Shown here: in pieces, positions 53,314 to 62,802 of the stretch
Layout of the letters: every line of letters begins with the position of its first letter
Position numbering within the stretch: position 1 is the stretch's first letter
From: Pseudomonadota bacterium
GTDB taxonomy: Bacteria > Pseudomonadota > Alphaproteobacteria > Caulobacterales > Caulobacteraceae
Assembly: GCA_023412655.1 (NCBI GenBank)
Contig: JAEYNH010000034.1
Coordinates: 1 to 64,000, forward strand
Direction of reading: 5' to 3'
Length of the DNA: 64,000 bases
Notes under the pieces: generated by a model
Databases searched by the model: none
What the model saw: the letters and a program-made list of their open reading frames with translations, nothing else
Told to the model about the DNA's origin: nothing
Program-made: the position numbers and the translations under genes

Positions 53314-55626
53314 TCAGACGGCTTCGGGCTCGTCCGCAGGGGTTTCCACCACCGGGGCACCGGGCTCGCGCGTCTGGCCTTCGATCTCGAACGCCAGCTT
53401 GCCGTCCTTGAGCACCACCTTGACGTGGCCGCCCTTGGCGAGCCGGCCGAAGAGGATTTCGTCGGCCAGCGGCTTCTTGATGTTCTCCTGGATGACCCGG
53501 GCCAGGGGCCGGGCGCCGTAGAGTTCGTCGAAGCCGTTCTTGGCCAGCCAGTCCGTCGCGTCCTCGTCCGTCTCGATGGTCACGTGGCGATCGGCCAGCT
53601 GGGCCTCGAGCTGCATGACGAACTTCTGCACGACCTGGCGGATGATCTCCTGGGTCAGGGCGTGGAAGTGGACGATGGCGTCCAGGCGGTTGCGGAACTC
53701 GGGGGTGAACTGGCGCTTCAGCGCTTCCTCCACCTCGTCGTCCTGCTTGCCGCGGCCGAAGCCGATGGCGTTCCGCTGGGCGTCGGCCGCGCCGGCGGTG
53801 GTGGTCATGATCAGGACCACGTTGCGGAAGTCGATCTTCTTGCCGTTGGAGTCGGTCAGCTGACCGTGGTCCATGACCTGCAGGAGGATGTTGTAGACGT
53901 CCGGGTGAGCCTTCTCGATCTCGTCCAGCAGCACCACGGCGTGCGGGTGCTGATCGACGGCGTCGGTCAGCAGCCCACCCTGGTCGAAGCCGACGTAGCC
54001 AGGCGGGGCGCCGATCAGGCGGCTCACCGTGTGGCGCTCCATGTACTCCGACATGTCGAACCGCAGCAGCTCGATGCCGAGGGTGCCGGCCAGCTGGCGG
54101 GCGGTCTCGGTCTTGCCGGTGCCGGTGGGGCCGGTGAACAGGTAGCATCCGATGGGCTTGTTGGCGTCGCGCAGGCCGGCGCGGGCCATCTTCATGGCGG
54201 CCGAGAGCTGCTCGATGGCCTCGTCCTGGCCGTACACCGCCCGCTTCAGGTCGCTTTCCAGCTGCTTCAGCGCCTCGGTGTCCGACTTGGAGACCGACTT
54301 CGGCGGGATGCGGGCGATCTTGGCGACCACCGCCTCGATCTCCTTCACGCCGAGCGTCTTCTTCCGCTTGCCCTCGGTGAGCAGCATCTGCGAGGCCCCG
54401 GCCTCGTCGATGATGTCGATGGCCTTGTCCGGCAGCTTGCGGTCGGTGATGTACTTCGCTGACAGCTCCACCGCCGCCTTGATGGCGTCGTTGGTGTAGC
54501 GCAGCTTGTGGAAGTCCTCGTAGTAGGACTTCAGGCCCTTGAGGATCTTGATCGTGTCGTCGACGGTCGGCTCGTTCACGTCGATCTTCTGGAAGCGCCG
54601 GACGAGGGCCCGGTCCTTCTCGAAGTGCTGGCGGAACTCCTTGTAGGTCGTCGAGCCCATGCAGCGCAGGGTGCCCGAGGCCAGGGCCGGCTTCAGCAGG
54701 TTGGAGGCGTCCATGGCCCCGCCCGAGGTGGCGCCGGCGCCGATCACCGTGTGGATCTCGTCGATGAACAGCACCGCGTTCGGGTGGTTCTCCAGCTCCT
54801 TGACGACCTGCTTCACGCGCTCTTCGAAGTCGCCGCGATAGCGGGTGCCGGCCAGCAGGGCGCCCATGTCCAGCGAGAAGATGGTCGCCTCGGCGAGGAC
54901 TTCGGGCACCTGCTTGTTGACGATCTTGCGCGCCAAGCCCTCGGCGATGGCGGTCTTGCCCACGCCCGGATCGCCCACCAGAAGCGGGTTGTTCTTGGTC
55001 CGGCGGCAGAGGATCTGGATGCAGCGCTCCACCTCGGCCATCCGCCCGATGAGGGGGTCGACCTTGCCCTGCTTGGCCTTCTCGTTGAGGTTCACGCAGT
55101 AGGCTTCGAGCGCCTCGCCGCCGGTTTTCACCGCCGGCTTCTCGTCGTCGTCCGCGCCCTTCACGGGCTTGGCCTCGGAGGCGCCGGCCTTCTTGGCGAT
55201 GCCGTGGGCGATGTAGTTCACCGCGTCGTACCGCGTCATGTCCTGCTCCTGCAGGAAGTAGGCGGCGTGGCTTTCGCGCTCGGAGAAGATGGCCACCAGC
55301 ACGTTGGCGCCGGTCACCTCCTCACGGCCGGAGGACTGGACGTGGATCACCGCGCGCTGGATCACGCGCTGGAACCCCGCCGTGGGCTTGGCGTCCTCGC
55401 CATCGTCCACCACGAGCGAGCGGAGCTCGTTGTCGACGTAGTTGGTCAGGGTGGTGCGCAGCGCGCCCAGGTCCACATCGCAGGCGCGCATGACGCCGGC
55501 GGCGTCTTCGTCATCCACGAGAGAGAGCAACAGGTGCTCAAGGGTAGCGTATTCGTGCTTACGCTGGTTGGCGTAGGCGACCGCGCGGTGCAGGGACTCT
55601 TCGAGCTGGCGCGAAAATGAAGGCAA
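53314..55626 (-). CDS. clpA: ATP-dependent Clp protease ATP-binding subunit ClpA
   Basis: ClpA is a two-AAA+ unfoldase that feeds ClpP. The N-domain (Clp_N repeats, residues 1-145) is followed by Walker A1 GDPGVGKTA near residue 218, and Walker A2 GPTGTGKTE near residue 498. [11 protein letters not shown] and [19 protein letters not shown] fit. Length 770 aa. ClpS, the N-degron adaptor, is encoded just upstream, 6 bases away. Confidence 0.97.
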   Translation of the reverse strand: MPSFSRQLEESLHRAVAYANQRKHEYATLEHLLLSLVDDEDAAGVMRACDVDLGALRTTLTNYVDNELRSLVVDDGEDAKPTAGFQRVIQRAVIHVQSSGREEVTGANVLVAIFSERESHAAYFLQEQDMTRYDAVNYIAHGIAKKAGASEAKPVKGADDDEKPAVKTGGEALEAYCVNLNEKAKQGKVDPLIGRMAEVERCIQILCRRTKNNPLLVGDPGVGKTAIAEGLARKIVNKQVPEVLAEATIFSLDMGALLAGTRYRGDFEERVKQVVKELENHPNAVLFIDEIHTVIGAGATSGGAMDASNLLKPALASGTLRCMGSTTYKEFRQHFEKDRALVRRFQKIDVNEPTVDDTIKILKGLKSYYEDFHKLRYTNDAIKAAVELSAKYITDRKLPDKAIDIIDEAGASQMLLTEGKRKKTLGVKEIEAVVAKIARIPPKSVSKSDTEALKQLESDLKRAVYGQDEAIEQLSAAMKMARAGLRDANKPIGCYLFTGPTGTGKTETARQLAGTLGIELLRFDMSEYMERHTVSRLIGAPPGYVGFDQGGLLTDAVDQHPHAVVLLDEIEKAHPDVYNILLQVMDHGQLTDSNGKKIDFRNVVLIMTTTAGAADAQRNAIGFGRGKQDDEVEEALKRQFTPEFRNRLDAIVHFHALTQEIIRQVVQKFVMQLEAQLADRHVTIETDEDATDWLAKNGFDELYGARPLARVIQENIKKPLADEILFGRLAKGGHVKVVLKDGKLAFEIEGQTREPGAPVVETPADEPEAV

Positions 55627-55632
55627 AGGGCC

Positions 55633-55962
55633 TTAATCCTTTTCCATGGTGCACTGCAGCGGATGTTGATGCCGCCGCGCCGTATCAACGACCTGGGCCA
55701 CTTTTGTTTCCGCCACTTCGTATGTGTAGACCCCGCAGACGCCCACGCCATGTTGATGAACATGGAGCATTATGCGAGTCGCGTCTTCGCGCGACTTATT
55801 GAAGAACTGCTCAAGTACGTAGACTACGAATTCCATGGGCGTGTAGTCGTCGTTCAAGATCAGAACCCGGTACATGGCCGGCTTCTGCGTCTTCGGCTTG
55901 GTCTGGGTGATCACGCTCGAGCGAACGCCGGCGCCCACGTCACCTTCCTTGCGCTCGCTCAT
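55633..55962 (-). CDS. clpS: ClpS adaptor for N-end rule substrates
   Basis: ClpS delivers proteins bearing destabilising N-terminal residues to ClpAP. The 109-residue product has [60 protein letters not shown], in sections, with the [10 protein letters not shown] binding pocket. clpS-clpA order is standard. The start is the ATG at 55962. Confidence 0.97.
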   Translation of the reverse strand: MSERKEGDVGAGVRSSVITQTKPKTQKPAMYRVLILNDDYTPMEFVVYVLEQFFNKSREDATRIMLHVHQHGVGVCGVYTYEVAETKVAQVVDTARRHQHPLQCTMEKD

Positions 55963-56094
55963 CGATCGGATCTCCCTGGGCGCAAAACGCGCGCCCCACC
56001 TCGATTAGATATGGAAGACGCCGCCTTTTGGAAGGGTCAAAGCGTCACGGCGTCACGGAAAGCCGGGGATGCGCGTCGGTCCGCAGCCTGCCGA

Positions 56095-57390
56095 TCACTC
56101 TTCGTTGACCGCCTTGCTTTTGAGCATCCTGCCCGAGGTGACGGCATCCTTGCCGAACCTGGCCCGGATCACGTCCAGGGTCTTCTCGCCGGCCAGGGCC
56201 TTGCGCTCGTCCTCGGCGAAGAAGTCCGACGCGGCGGCTTCCGCGCCCACGAAATCGGACAGCCCGATGCCGATCAGTCGCCAGGGGCGCCCGTCAGCCT
56301 CCCGGGCTAGCAGTTCGCGTCCCACGGCAAAGAGGGTCCGGGCGGTCTGGGTCGCCACGGGCAGGGTGCGGCGCCGGGTGACGATCTTGAAGTCCGTGGC
56401 TCGCAGTTTCAGGGTCACCACCCGACCGGCGACGCCGCCGGCCCGGGCCTGGCGGGCCACCTTCTCGCAGAGGGGCGCCAGCATGTCCTCCAGGTGGGCG
56501 GCGCTGGAAAGGTCCTCGTTGAAGGTGGTCTCGGCGCTGATCCCCTTGCGCTCCTCGTTGGGATTCACCGCCCGGTCGTCCTCGCCTCGGGCGAGCCGGG
56601 AGAGCCGCAGGCCGTGGGCGCCCCAGCGGTCGGCCAGCAATCTGATGTCGGCCCGCGCAAGATCGCCCACGGTGCGGAAGCCGGCCTTTTCGAGCGAGGC
56701 CACCATGGCCGGCCCCACGCCGGGCAGGATGCCGACTGGCCGGGGCGCGAGGAACGCCTGGGCCGTCCGCGCCCCGATGACCGAAAACCCTCTGGGCTTG
56801 TCGAGGTCGGAGGCGATCTTGGCGAGGAACTTGTTGGCGGCCAGGCCGATGGAGACGGTCAGGCCCGTCTCAGCCTCGATCCGCGCCTGCAGCCGGGCCA
56901 GGGTCACCGCTGGCGCGGCGCCGTGGAGGCGCTCGGTGCCGGACAGGTCCATCCACGCCTCGTCCAGCGACAGGTTCTGCACCAGGGGCGTCAGCTCCGC
57001 GGCCAGGCCCAGGATGCGCTTGCTCTCAGCCCGATACTTGGTGAAGTCCGGCTTGATGACCACGGCCTCGGGACAGGCCTTGAGCGCCTTGAACATCGGC
57101 ATGGCTGACCGCACGCCCTTGATCCGGGCGATGTAGCAGCAGGTGGTGACCACGCCGCGCTTGCCGCCCCCCACGATCACCGCCCGATCGCGCAGTTCGG
57201 GCCGGTCACGCTTTTCGACGCTGGCGTAGAAGGCGTCGCAGTCCATGTGGGCGATGGACAACTGCGCCAACTCCTCGTGAACCACCATCCGCGGCGAGCC
57301 GCAGCCGGGGCAGCGACGGGCCCCTTCCGTGCCGGTCCGGAAGCAGTCGCGGCACAGGGCCGTGATGGGCGGTGTCGCCGACGGGTTCAT
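56095..57390 (-). CDS. dinB: DNA polymerase IV with N-terminal zinc-ribbon-like extension
   Basis: DinB is a Y-family translesion polymerase. The 431-residue product has MDCDAFYASVE (catalytic D50), SLDEAWMD and the little-finger region. Unlike E. coli DinB it has an extra N-terminal segment with CxxC pairs (C13-x2-C16 and C27-x2-C30), as in many alphaproteobacterial homologues. It overlaps the ROK kinase by four bases (57387-57390). No SOS box was found. Confidence 0.92.
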   Translation of the reverse strand: MNPSATPPITALCRDCFRTGTEGARRCPGCGSPRMVVHEELAQLSIAHMDCDAFYASVEKRDRPELRDRAVIVGGGKRGVVTTCCYIARIKGVRSAMPMFKALKACPEAVVIKPDFTKYRAESKRILGLAAELTPLVQNLSLDEAWMDLSGTERLHGAAPAVTLARLQARIEAETGLTVSIGLAANKFLAKIASDLDKPRGFSVIGARTAQAFLAPRPVGILPGVGPAMVASLEKAGFRTVGDLARADIRLLADRWGAHGLRLSRLARGEDDRAVNPNEERKGISAETTFNEDLSSAAHLEDMLAPLCEKVARQARAGGVAGRVVTLKLRATDFKIVTRRRTLPVATQTARTLFAVGRELLAREADGRPWRLIGIGLSDFVGAEAAASDFFAEDERKALAGEKTLDVIRARFGKDAVTSGRMLKSKAVNEE

Positions 57391-58247
57391 GCCGGCCACA
57401 GCCAGGCTGCGCCGCGCACGCCCGAGCTGTCGCCATGGAGGGCCTTGCGGATCGGGGTCTCGAAGATATCGGAGAAGACGTGAGGGGCGATCGCGGCGGG
57501 AAGCCGGGCGTAGAGCGCATCCTCGTTCGACATGCCGCCGCCGAGGACGATCACATCGGGATCGAGGACGTCGACGATCACCGCCAGGCCCCGGCCCAGC
57601 CGGTCCACGTAGCGGGCGAGAGCGGGGCCGTCCTCGGCGGCGGCCTGTTCGGCGGGCTGGCCCGCGTCCCGGGCGAGGCCTGTGCCGCTGATCCACAGCT
57701 CCAGGCAGCCCCGGCGGCCGCACCAGCACCGAGGCGCGGGCAATTCGTCTGCGGTGGGCCAGGGCAGGGGCGTGTGGCCCCATTCGCCGGCCACCGCGTT
57801 GCGCCCCAGGATCGGCCGCCCGCCCAGGGCCACGCCGCCGCCGCAACCGGTCCCCAGGATGGCGGCGAACACCACCTCGGCGCCCGCGCCGGCGCCGTCG
57901 GCCGCTTCGGAGAGGGCCAGGCAGTTGGCGTCGTTCGCGTAGCGCACAGGCCGTTCCAGCATGGCGGCGAGGTCCGTCGCGAAGGGGCGGCCGTTGAGCT
58001 GGGTGGAGTTGGCGTTGCGGATAAGGCCGCTGGCAGGGGAGATCGAACCCGGACCGCCGACGCCCAGCCGCGAGGCCTTGACCCCCGCCTGGCGTTCCGC
58101 CTCGGCCAGCAGGGCGCGGACGGCCTCCAGACCCATGTCGTAGTCCCTGGGCGTCGGCGCGCGCACGCGGGCCACGAACCGGCCGTCGCCGTCGAGGCCC
58201 GCCGCCTCGATCTTGGTGCCGCCGAAGTCCACGCCGAAGCGGATCAT
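57387..58247 (-). CDS. ROK-family sugar kinase
   Basis: The 286-residue product has the ATP motif FGVDFGGTKIEAAGLDGDG (residues 4-22), GVGGPGSISPASG and the zinc motif GEWGHTPLPW... CWCGRRGCLELWISG (sections). It resembles fructokinase/N-acetylglucosamine kinase of the ROK family; the substrate is not resolved. It starts at the ATG at 58247 and overlaps dinB by four bases. Confidence 0.88.
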   Translation of the reverse strand: MIRFGVDFGGTKIEAAGLDGDGRFVARVRAPTPRDYDMGLEAVRALLAEAERQAGVKASRLGVGGPGSISPASGLIRNANSTQLNGRPFATDLAAMLERPVRYANDANCLALSEAADGAGAGAEVVFAAILGTGCGGGVALGGRPILGRNAVAGEWGHTPLPWPTADELPAPRCWCGRRGCLELWISGTGLARDAGQPAEQAAAEDGPALARYVDRLGRGLAVIVDVLDPDVIVLGGGMSNEDALYARLPAAIAPHVFSDIFETPIRKALHGDSSGVRGAAWLWPA

Positions 58248-58272
58248 CCGCTTCTTCTACCTGATTTGTTCC

Positions 58273-58731
58273 TCAGGCGCCCGCCTTGGCGAGGTTGGGT
58301 TTGGGGATCGGGAAGGCGAAGGCGCCGTTCTTGGCCCGCTCCCGCGACTGCTCGGCCCAGGCGGCGGCGAAGGCGAGGGGCTTGCCCGGCGCCGGCGCCT
58401 GGCGGACCAGCCGCACCGGCCGGCTCCTGAAGGCGGTGGCCACCTGCGCCCACAGGTCGAGGTCCTCGGTGGGCGCGTCATCGCCCGTCGCCTCAAGGCG
58501 CTGGGGGACGCCGACGATCAGCGGGTCGGCGGCGATCAGCTCCACCGGCCCCGACCCGTCCTTGAGCGCCGCCAGGATGGCGGAAAGCGCCAGGCGTTCA
58601 GCGGTGATGCGGCGATCACCGCCAGCCATGCCGGTGACGGCGCCGGCGGCGCTGCGCACGAAGGCCCAGCCGCCGGTGCGGAACGGGGCTGCGTAGGATG
58701 CGGCCAGCCAGATGCGGGTGTTCTCGGACAT
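58273..58731 (-). CDS. Hypothetical protein, possible RNase H-like fold
   Basis: The 152-residue product (start at the ATG on 58731) has GGWAFVRSAAGAVTGMAGGDRRITAERLALSAILAALKDG near residues 20-60, in sections, a pattern resembling the RNase H fold (GGWA..., ...MELxA). The usual catalytic Asp/Glu quartet is not obvious, so it may be inactive. This is a weak similarity judged by eye. Neighbours: ROK kinase and a HAD gene. Confidence 0.5.
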   Translation of the reverse strand: MSENTRIWLAASYAAPFRTGGWAFVRSAAGAVTGMAGGDRRITAERLALSAILAALKDGSGPVELIAADPLIVGVPQRLEATGDDAPTEDLDLWAQVATAFRSRPVRLVRQAPAPGKPLAFAAAWAEQSRERAKNGAFAFPIPKPNLAKAGA

Positions 58732-58733
58732 GG

Positions 58734-59402
58734 CTAGCGGCGTACAGCCGCTTCGATAGCGTCCGCAAGTTCGGCCCAGTCGTCGATCCGCCGATGCCGC
58801 TCCGAGGCCGGCGCGAGGGGGCGCAGGCGCAGGTCCGCCACGTGCTGGAACGTGGCCGTGGCCGGCGAATGGTCGGCCACCGAGTCGAGGTTCGGCAGCA
58901 GGTCGTCGACGAAGGCGGTGGGCTGGGCCGTCTGGCCGGTGAGGGCCGCCGCCACCGGCCCCTTGGGCCCGGTGTTGAGGATCAGCGGGTGCTTCAGGCC
59001 ATGGCTGGCCAGCCACTGGGCCCGCAGCCGCTCGGCCTCGGCCGGGGCGTTGGACAGGATCAGGATCTCGGCCTGGGCCGCCAGCCGGTTCAGCGCCGCG
59101 ATGGCTCCCGGCGCGGGCTCGATCTCGTGGCAGTGGCCGGCGAAGAAGGCGTCGAACAGCGCCTTGCCCTCCTGGACGTCCAGGTGCCGGGTCTCGCCGG
59201 GCCGGTAGATGTTCTGGAACAGGGCGAACCGGTCGATTCTCATTTCCAGCCCGCGCCCGGCCAGGAAGTCGCCGAAGCCCTGCATGAACAGGCCCAGCAC
59301 TTCATCCACGTCCACCAGTACAAGCGGCCGATCCCGGGAAAGTCCCAGGGATTCCAGGGTGGGAGCGCTGACGGGCGGAGTGTCGAGCAAGTCGTGGTCC
59401 AA
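58734..59402 (-). CDS. HAD-superfamily hydrolase
   Basis: The 222-residue product has LVDVDEVLG (D31, D33) as motif I, ILILSNAP as motif II, and FVDDLLPN as motif III/IV. It resembles phosphatases of the HAD superfamily; the substrate is unknown. The only in-frame start near the stop codon upstream is a TTG at 59402. It is divergent from divK (101-base gap). Confidence 0.78.
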   Translation of the reverse strand: MDHDLLDTPPVSAPTLESLGLSRDRPLVLVDVDEVLGLFMQGFGDFLAGRGLEMRIDRFALFQNIYRPGETRHLDVQEGKALFDAFFAGHCHEIEPAPGAIAALNRLAAQAEILILSNAPAEAERLRAQWLASHGLKHPLILNTGPKGPVAAALTGQTAQPTAFVDDLLPNLDSVADHSPATATFQHVADLRLRPLAPASERHRRIDDWAELADAIEAAVRR

Positions 59403-59503
59403 ACGCGGCTAACGAAGTTTAAGGATATCCGTGGGATCAAACGCGAACAGGTGGGGAAGGTCGCTTCCGGCGGCACGACCTCGAAGAAGGCGCCGGGTCC
59501 CGA

Positions 59504-59869
59504 ATGGCCAAGAAGGTCCTCATCGTCGAGGATAACGAGCTGAACATGAAGCTTTTTCATGATCTGCTCGAAGCCCAGGGCTATGAAATCATCGAGACCC
59601 GCGAGGGTCTCGCGGCGCTTTCGCTCGCCCGCGAGCACCGCCCCGACCTGATCCTGATGGACATCCAGCTTCCCGAGATATCGGGCCTTGAGGTCACCAA
59701 GTGGCTGAAGGAGGACGACGAGCTGGCGCACATTCCCGTGGTGGCGGTCACCGCCTTCGCCATGAAGGGTGACGAGGAGCGGATCCGCGAGGGCGGCTGC
59801 GAGGCCTATATCTCCAAGCCGATCTCGGTTTCGCACTTCCTCGACACCATCCGCCGCCTGTTGGACTGA
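59504..59869 (+). CDS. divK: Cell-cycle response regulator DivK
   Basis: DivK is a single-domain response regulator that links DivJ/PleC kinases to CtrA control. The 121-residue protein is nearly identical by eye to C. crescentus Div[23 protein letters not shown], phosphoacceptor D53 ([13 protein letters not shown]), [11 protein letters not shown], and YISKPISV with K105. pleD follows after 4 bases. A clear CtrA box was not found. Confidence 0.97.
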   Translation: MAKKVLIVEDNELNMKLFHDLLEAQGYEIIETREGLAALSLAREHRPDLILMDIQLPEISGLEVTKWLKEDDELAHIPVVAVTAFAMKGDEERIREGGCEAYISKPISVSHFLDTIRRLLD

Positions 59870-59873
59870 GGCG

Positions 59874-61238
59874 ATGTCCGCCCGCATCCTCGTGGTGGAC
59901 GACATCGAGGCGAATGTCCGCCTCCTCGAGGCCAAGCTGACGGCCGAGTACTACGAGGTGCTGACCGCTTCCGACGGCCCGACCGCCCTGGCCATGGCGG
60001 CCGCCGAACGCCCTGACATCATCCTGCTGGACGTGATGATGCCCGGCATGGACGGCTTCCAGGTGTGCCGGCGGCTGAAGGACGATCCTGAGACCCGCCA
60101 CGTGCCGGTGGTGCTCGTCACCGCCCTTGATGGCCGCGCCGACCGGGTGGCGGGGCTTGAGGCGGGCGCCGACGACTTCCTCACCAAGCCCATCGACGAC
60201 GTCATGCTGTTCGCCCGGGTGCGCTCGCTCACCCGGCTGAAGGCGGTGATCGACGAGCTGCGCGAGCGCGAGGCCTCGGGCCGCCGCATGGGCGTCATCG
60301 CCGGCGCCGCCTCGCGGCTCGGCGGGGCAGGCGGCCGGATCCTGATCGCCGACGACAACGTCCGGCAGGCCCAGCGGGTCTGCGCCGAACTGGCCATAGA
60401 GCACCGGCCGGTGATCGAGACCGAACCGGACAAGGCTCTGCTCACCGCCAAGGGGCCGGTGGACCTGGTCATCGTCAACGCCGGGGCCAAGAGCTTCGAC
60501 GGCCTGCGCCTGGCCGCCCAGATCCGCTCGGACGAGGCAACCCGGGGCCTGCCGATCCTGGCGGTGGTCGACCCCGACGAGCGCCAGCGGACCGTCAAGG
60601 CGCTGGAGATCGGGGTCAACGATGTGCTGGCCCGGCCGATCGACCCGGGCGAGCTGGCCGCCCGCGCCAAGACCCAGATCCGCCGCAAGCGCTACACGGA
60701 CTACCTGCGGACCAATCTGGATCATTCCCTTGAACTGGCGGTCACCGACCAGCTCACCGGCCTGCACAATCGGCGCTACATGCAGGGCCAGTTGGAGGCG
60801 CTGATGCGCCGCGCCGCCGCCGGCGGCGAGCCGGTCGCGACGCTGGTCATCGACATCGATCACTTCAAGAAGATCAACGACAGCTTCGGCCACGACGCCG
60901 GCGACGAGGTGCTGCGCGAGTTCGCCGTCCGCCTGGCCTCGAACGTGCGGGCCGTGGACCTGCCGGTGCGGCACGGCGGCGAGGAGTTCGTGGTGGTGAT
61001 GCCCGACACGCGTCTGGACGACGCCGAACGCATCGCCGAGCGCCTGCGCCTGCACGTGGCGGGAGCGCCCTTCCGGGCCACGACCGCGGGCGAGCTGCTC
61101 AGCGTCACCATCTCGATTGGCGTTGCGGCGAGCTGCGGCCCCGCCGACAGCGTCCAGGCCCTGCTCAAGCGGGCGGACGAGGCGGTCTATGAAGCCAAGT
61201 CCTGCGGCCGCAATCGGGTGATCGCCCGCGCCGCCTGA
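59874..61238 (+). CDS. pleD: Diguanylate cyclase response regulator PleD
   Basis: PleD makes c-di-GMP and controls the swarmer-to-stalked transition. The 454-residue product has an N-terminal receiver (D53, LLDVMMPGMDG), a second receiver-like domain (about 155-270) and a GGDEF domain with GGEEF at residues 368-372 and the inhibitory RxxD site (RAVD, near 359-362). ATG 59874 follows divK by 4 bases. Confidence 0.96.
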   Translation: MSARILVVDDIEANVRLLEAKLTAEYYEVLTASDGPTALAMAAAERPDIILLDVMMPGMDGFQVCRRLKDDPETRHVPVVLVTALDGRADRVAGLEAGADDFLTKPIDDVMLFARVRSLTRLKAVIDELREREASGRRMGVIAGAASRLGGAGGRILIADDNVRQAQRVCAELAIEHRPVIETEPDKALLTAKGPVDLVIVNAGAKSFDGLRLAAQIRSDEATRGLPILAVVDPDERQRTVKALEIGVNDVLARPIDPGELAARAKTQIRRKRYTDYLRTNLDHSLELAVTDQLTGLHNRRYMQGQLEALMRRAAAGGEPVATLVIDIDHFKKINDSFGHDAGDEVLREFAVRLASNVRAVDLPVRHGGEEFVVVMPDTRLDDAERIAERLRLHVAGAPFRATTAGELLSVTISIGVAASCGPADSVQALLKRADEAVYEAKSCGRNRVIARAA

Positions 61239-61286
61239 GTGCCTCCGGCGCCGCCGGGCCAAGGTTTCAGCCTCAGACAACGAAAA

Positions 61287-61310
61287 ACGCCCGGCGGTGA
61301 GGCCGGGCGT
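61287..61310. terminator. Terminator between pleD and rpmG
   Basis: A perfect 9-bp stem (arms 61287-61295 and 61302-61310). The - strand tail has five T's, so it terminates rpmG; pleD read-through from the other side is less well stopped. Confidence 0.75.
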
Positions 61311-61339
61311 CTTGCAGCATCATCAGTGGCTGGATCAGC

Positions 61340-61507
61340 CTACTTGATCTTGCCTTCCTTGAACTCGACGTGCTTGCGCGCGATCGGGTCGTACTTCTTC
61401 AGCACCATCTTGTCGGTCTTGGTGCGGGCGTTCTTCTTGGTCACGTAGAAGAAGCCGGTGTCCGCCGTCGAATTCAGGCGGATCTTGATGGAGGCGGGCT
61501 TCGCCAT
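61340..61507 (-). CDS. rpmG: 50S ribosomal protein L33 (zinc-independent)
   Basis: The 55-residue product reads [20 protein letters not shown]... and contains [27 protein letters not shown], in sections, typical of the Cys-lacking L33 form. L33 is a 50S protein near the E site. The start is the ATG on 61507 with AAGGACC upstream. A strong promoter lies upstream. Confidence 0.95.
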   Translation of the reverse strand: MAKPASIKIRLNSTADTGFFYVTKKNARTKTDKMVLKKYDPIARKHVEFKEGKIK

Positions 61508-61572
61508 GTCAGGTCCTTAAAACGCGGGGCCAAACGGGATCGCACCGCCGGCGGGTGTTCGGAGAGGCGGGG

Positions 61573-61600
61573 AAAATACGAATCCGCAGGCGGAAGTCAA
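61573..61600 (-). promoter_or_regulatory. rpmG promoter
   Basis: Read on the - strand: TTGACT (forward 61595-61600) and TATTTT (forward 61573-61578) are 16 bases apart. A GANTC site (GAATC, 61580-61584) sits in the spacer. Confidence 0.7.
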
Positions 61601-61608
61601 TCTCTGCC

Positions 61609-62706
61609 TCACACCGTCGGCGTGGTGCCGCCGTCTATCACATATTCCGCGCCGTTGATCGTCGCCGCCCGGTCCGAGGCGACGAAGGCGATCAGCTCGG
61701 CCACTTCCTCGGGACGGTTCGGCCGGCCCACCGGGATACCGCCCAGCGAATCCATGAGGCTCCGGCGCGCCGCCGCCTCGTCCACGCCGTCCGCGGCGGC
61801 CAGGCGCTGGATCAGCCGGGTGGCCGAGTGGGTCTCGGTGAAGCCGGGCGAGACCCGGACCACGCGGACGCCCTTGGGGCCCACCTCATTGGACAACGCC
61901 TTGCTGTAGTTGCCGAGCGCGGCCTTGGCCGCCGCATAGGGCAGGGTGGATTCGTAGAGCGGCATCACGGCCTGGATGGAGGTGACGTGCACGACGACGC
62001 CGCGGCCACGGGCGATCATGCCGGGCAGGACGGCGCGGTCCAGGCGGACCGCCGACAGCAGGTTGAGGTTCAGGGCCTCAGTCCAGTGGGCGTCCTCCAG
62101 GGCGGCGAAGCCCCCGCCGGGGGTCGAGGCGCCGCCGAGGTTGTGCACCACCACATCCAGGCCTCCCAGCCGCGCCTCGGCCGCGGCGGCCACCTCGGCC
62201 ACGCCCTCGGCCGAGGCGAGATCGGCGGAGATGAAGCCGTCGTCGGCGTCTTCGGGGGCCGACCGCGCGGCGGTGAGAACCGCGGCGCCGGCCTCGCGGA
62301 AGCGGGCGGCCACTGCGGCGCCGATGCCCTGGGTGCCGCCGGTCACCAGCACGCGGCGGCCGGCGAATTCTCCGGCAGGCGGCGCGATCGACAGGCACTG
62401 GATGCCGGCGCCGCCGAGGACGAACCGATGCTCGAGATAGGTGGGCGAGCCGGGAAAGGTCCCGCTCACCCAGGCCACGACGATAAGATTTCCGTCCTCT
62501 TGGCGCAGCGTCCGCGGCTCGGCCTTGAAGGCGTACTTCTGGTGGGCCGACCGCACCCAGTCCGCGATGGCTGGCGCGCCCTGATGGAACTGGCCCTCGT
62601 CTCGCACCTGGCCGTCCGGTTGGAAGGTCCGGGTCACCCCCTCGGCGTCGGCGGCGTTCATGGCGGCGAAATAGGCGGAGATGGCGGGCGGCAGCTTCAG
62701 GGGCAT
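61609..62706 (-). CDS. SnoaL-like/SDR fusion protein
   Basis: The 365-residue product joins an N-terminal SnoaL-like (NTF2) domain (residues about 1-105: [30 protein letters not shown]) to a C-terminal short-chain dehydrogenase (TGGTQGIG at 122-129, YAAAK motif). These are usually separate adjacent genes. It may be a redox enzyme with a bound small molecule. Divergent from an HxlR gene. Confidence 0.82.
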   Translation of the reverse strand: MPLKLPPAISAYFAAMNAADAEGVTRTFQPDGQVRDEGQFHQGAPAIADWVRSAHQKYAFKAEPRTLRQEDGNLIVVAWVSGTFPGSPTYLEHRFVLGGAGIQCLSIAPPAGEFAGRRVLVTGGTQGIGAAVAARFREAGAAVLTAARSAPEDADDGFISADLASAEGVAEVAAAAEARLGGLDVVVHNLGGASTPGGGFAALEDAHWTEALNLNLLSAVRLDRAVLPGMIARGRGVVVHVTSIQAVMPLYESTLPYAAAKAALGNYSKALSNEVGPKGVRVVRVSPGFTETHSATRLIQRLAAADGVDEAAARRSLMDSLGGIPVGRPNRPEEVAELIAFVASDRAATINGAEYVIDGGTTPTV

Positions 62707-62746
62707 CGGCAGGCTCCTTGCAATGGTTGAGCCGTGCAGATGGCGC

Positions 62747-62802
62747 TATACTGGCGGCGTGGAAAGAACCGACAAAAAAGTAGGGTACTCACCTACAGGT
62801 AA
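62747..62802 (+). promoter_or_regulatory. Promoter element and palindromic operator at the HxlR gene
   Basis: TATACT (62747-62752) is a good -10, 6 bases before the GTG at 62759; no good -35 is seen. Within the N-terminal codons an interrupted palindrome GTAGG-N7-CCTAC (62780-62796) overlaps ACCT-AC-AGGT (62791-62800). The HxlR protein may bind here. Confidence 0.5.

Noticed and set aside
57391..58260. LexA (SOS) box for dinB
   Set aside because: No GTTC-N7-GTTC or GAAC-N7-GAAC pattern was found near the dinB or ROK starts.
59403..59503. CtrA box upstream of divK
   Set aside because: CTAA and TTAA near 59409-59422 are 6 bases apart, not the consensus 7, and the first half is degenerate.
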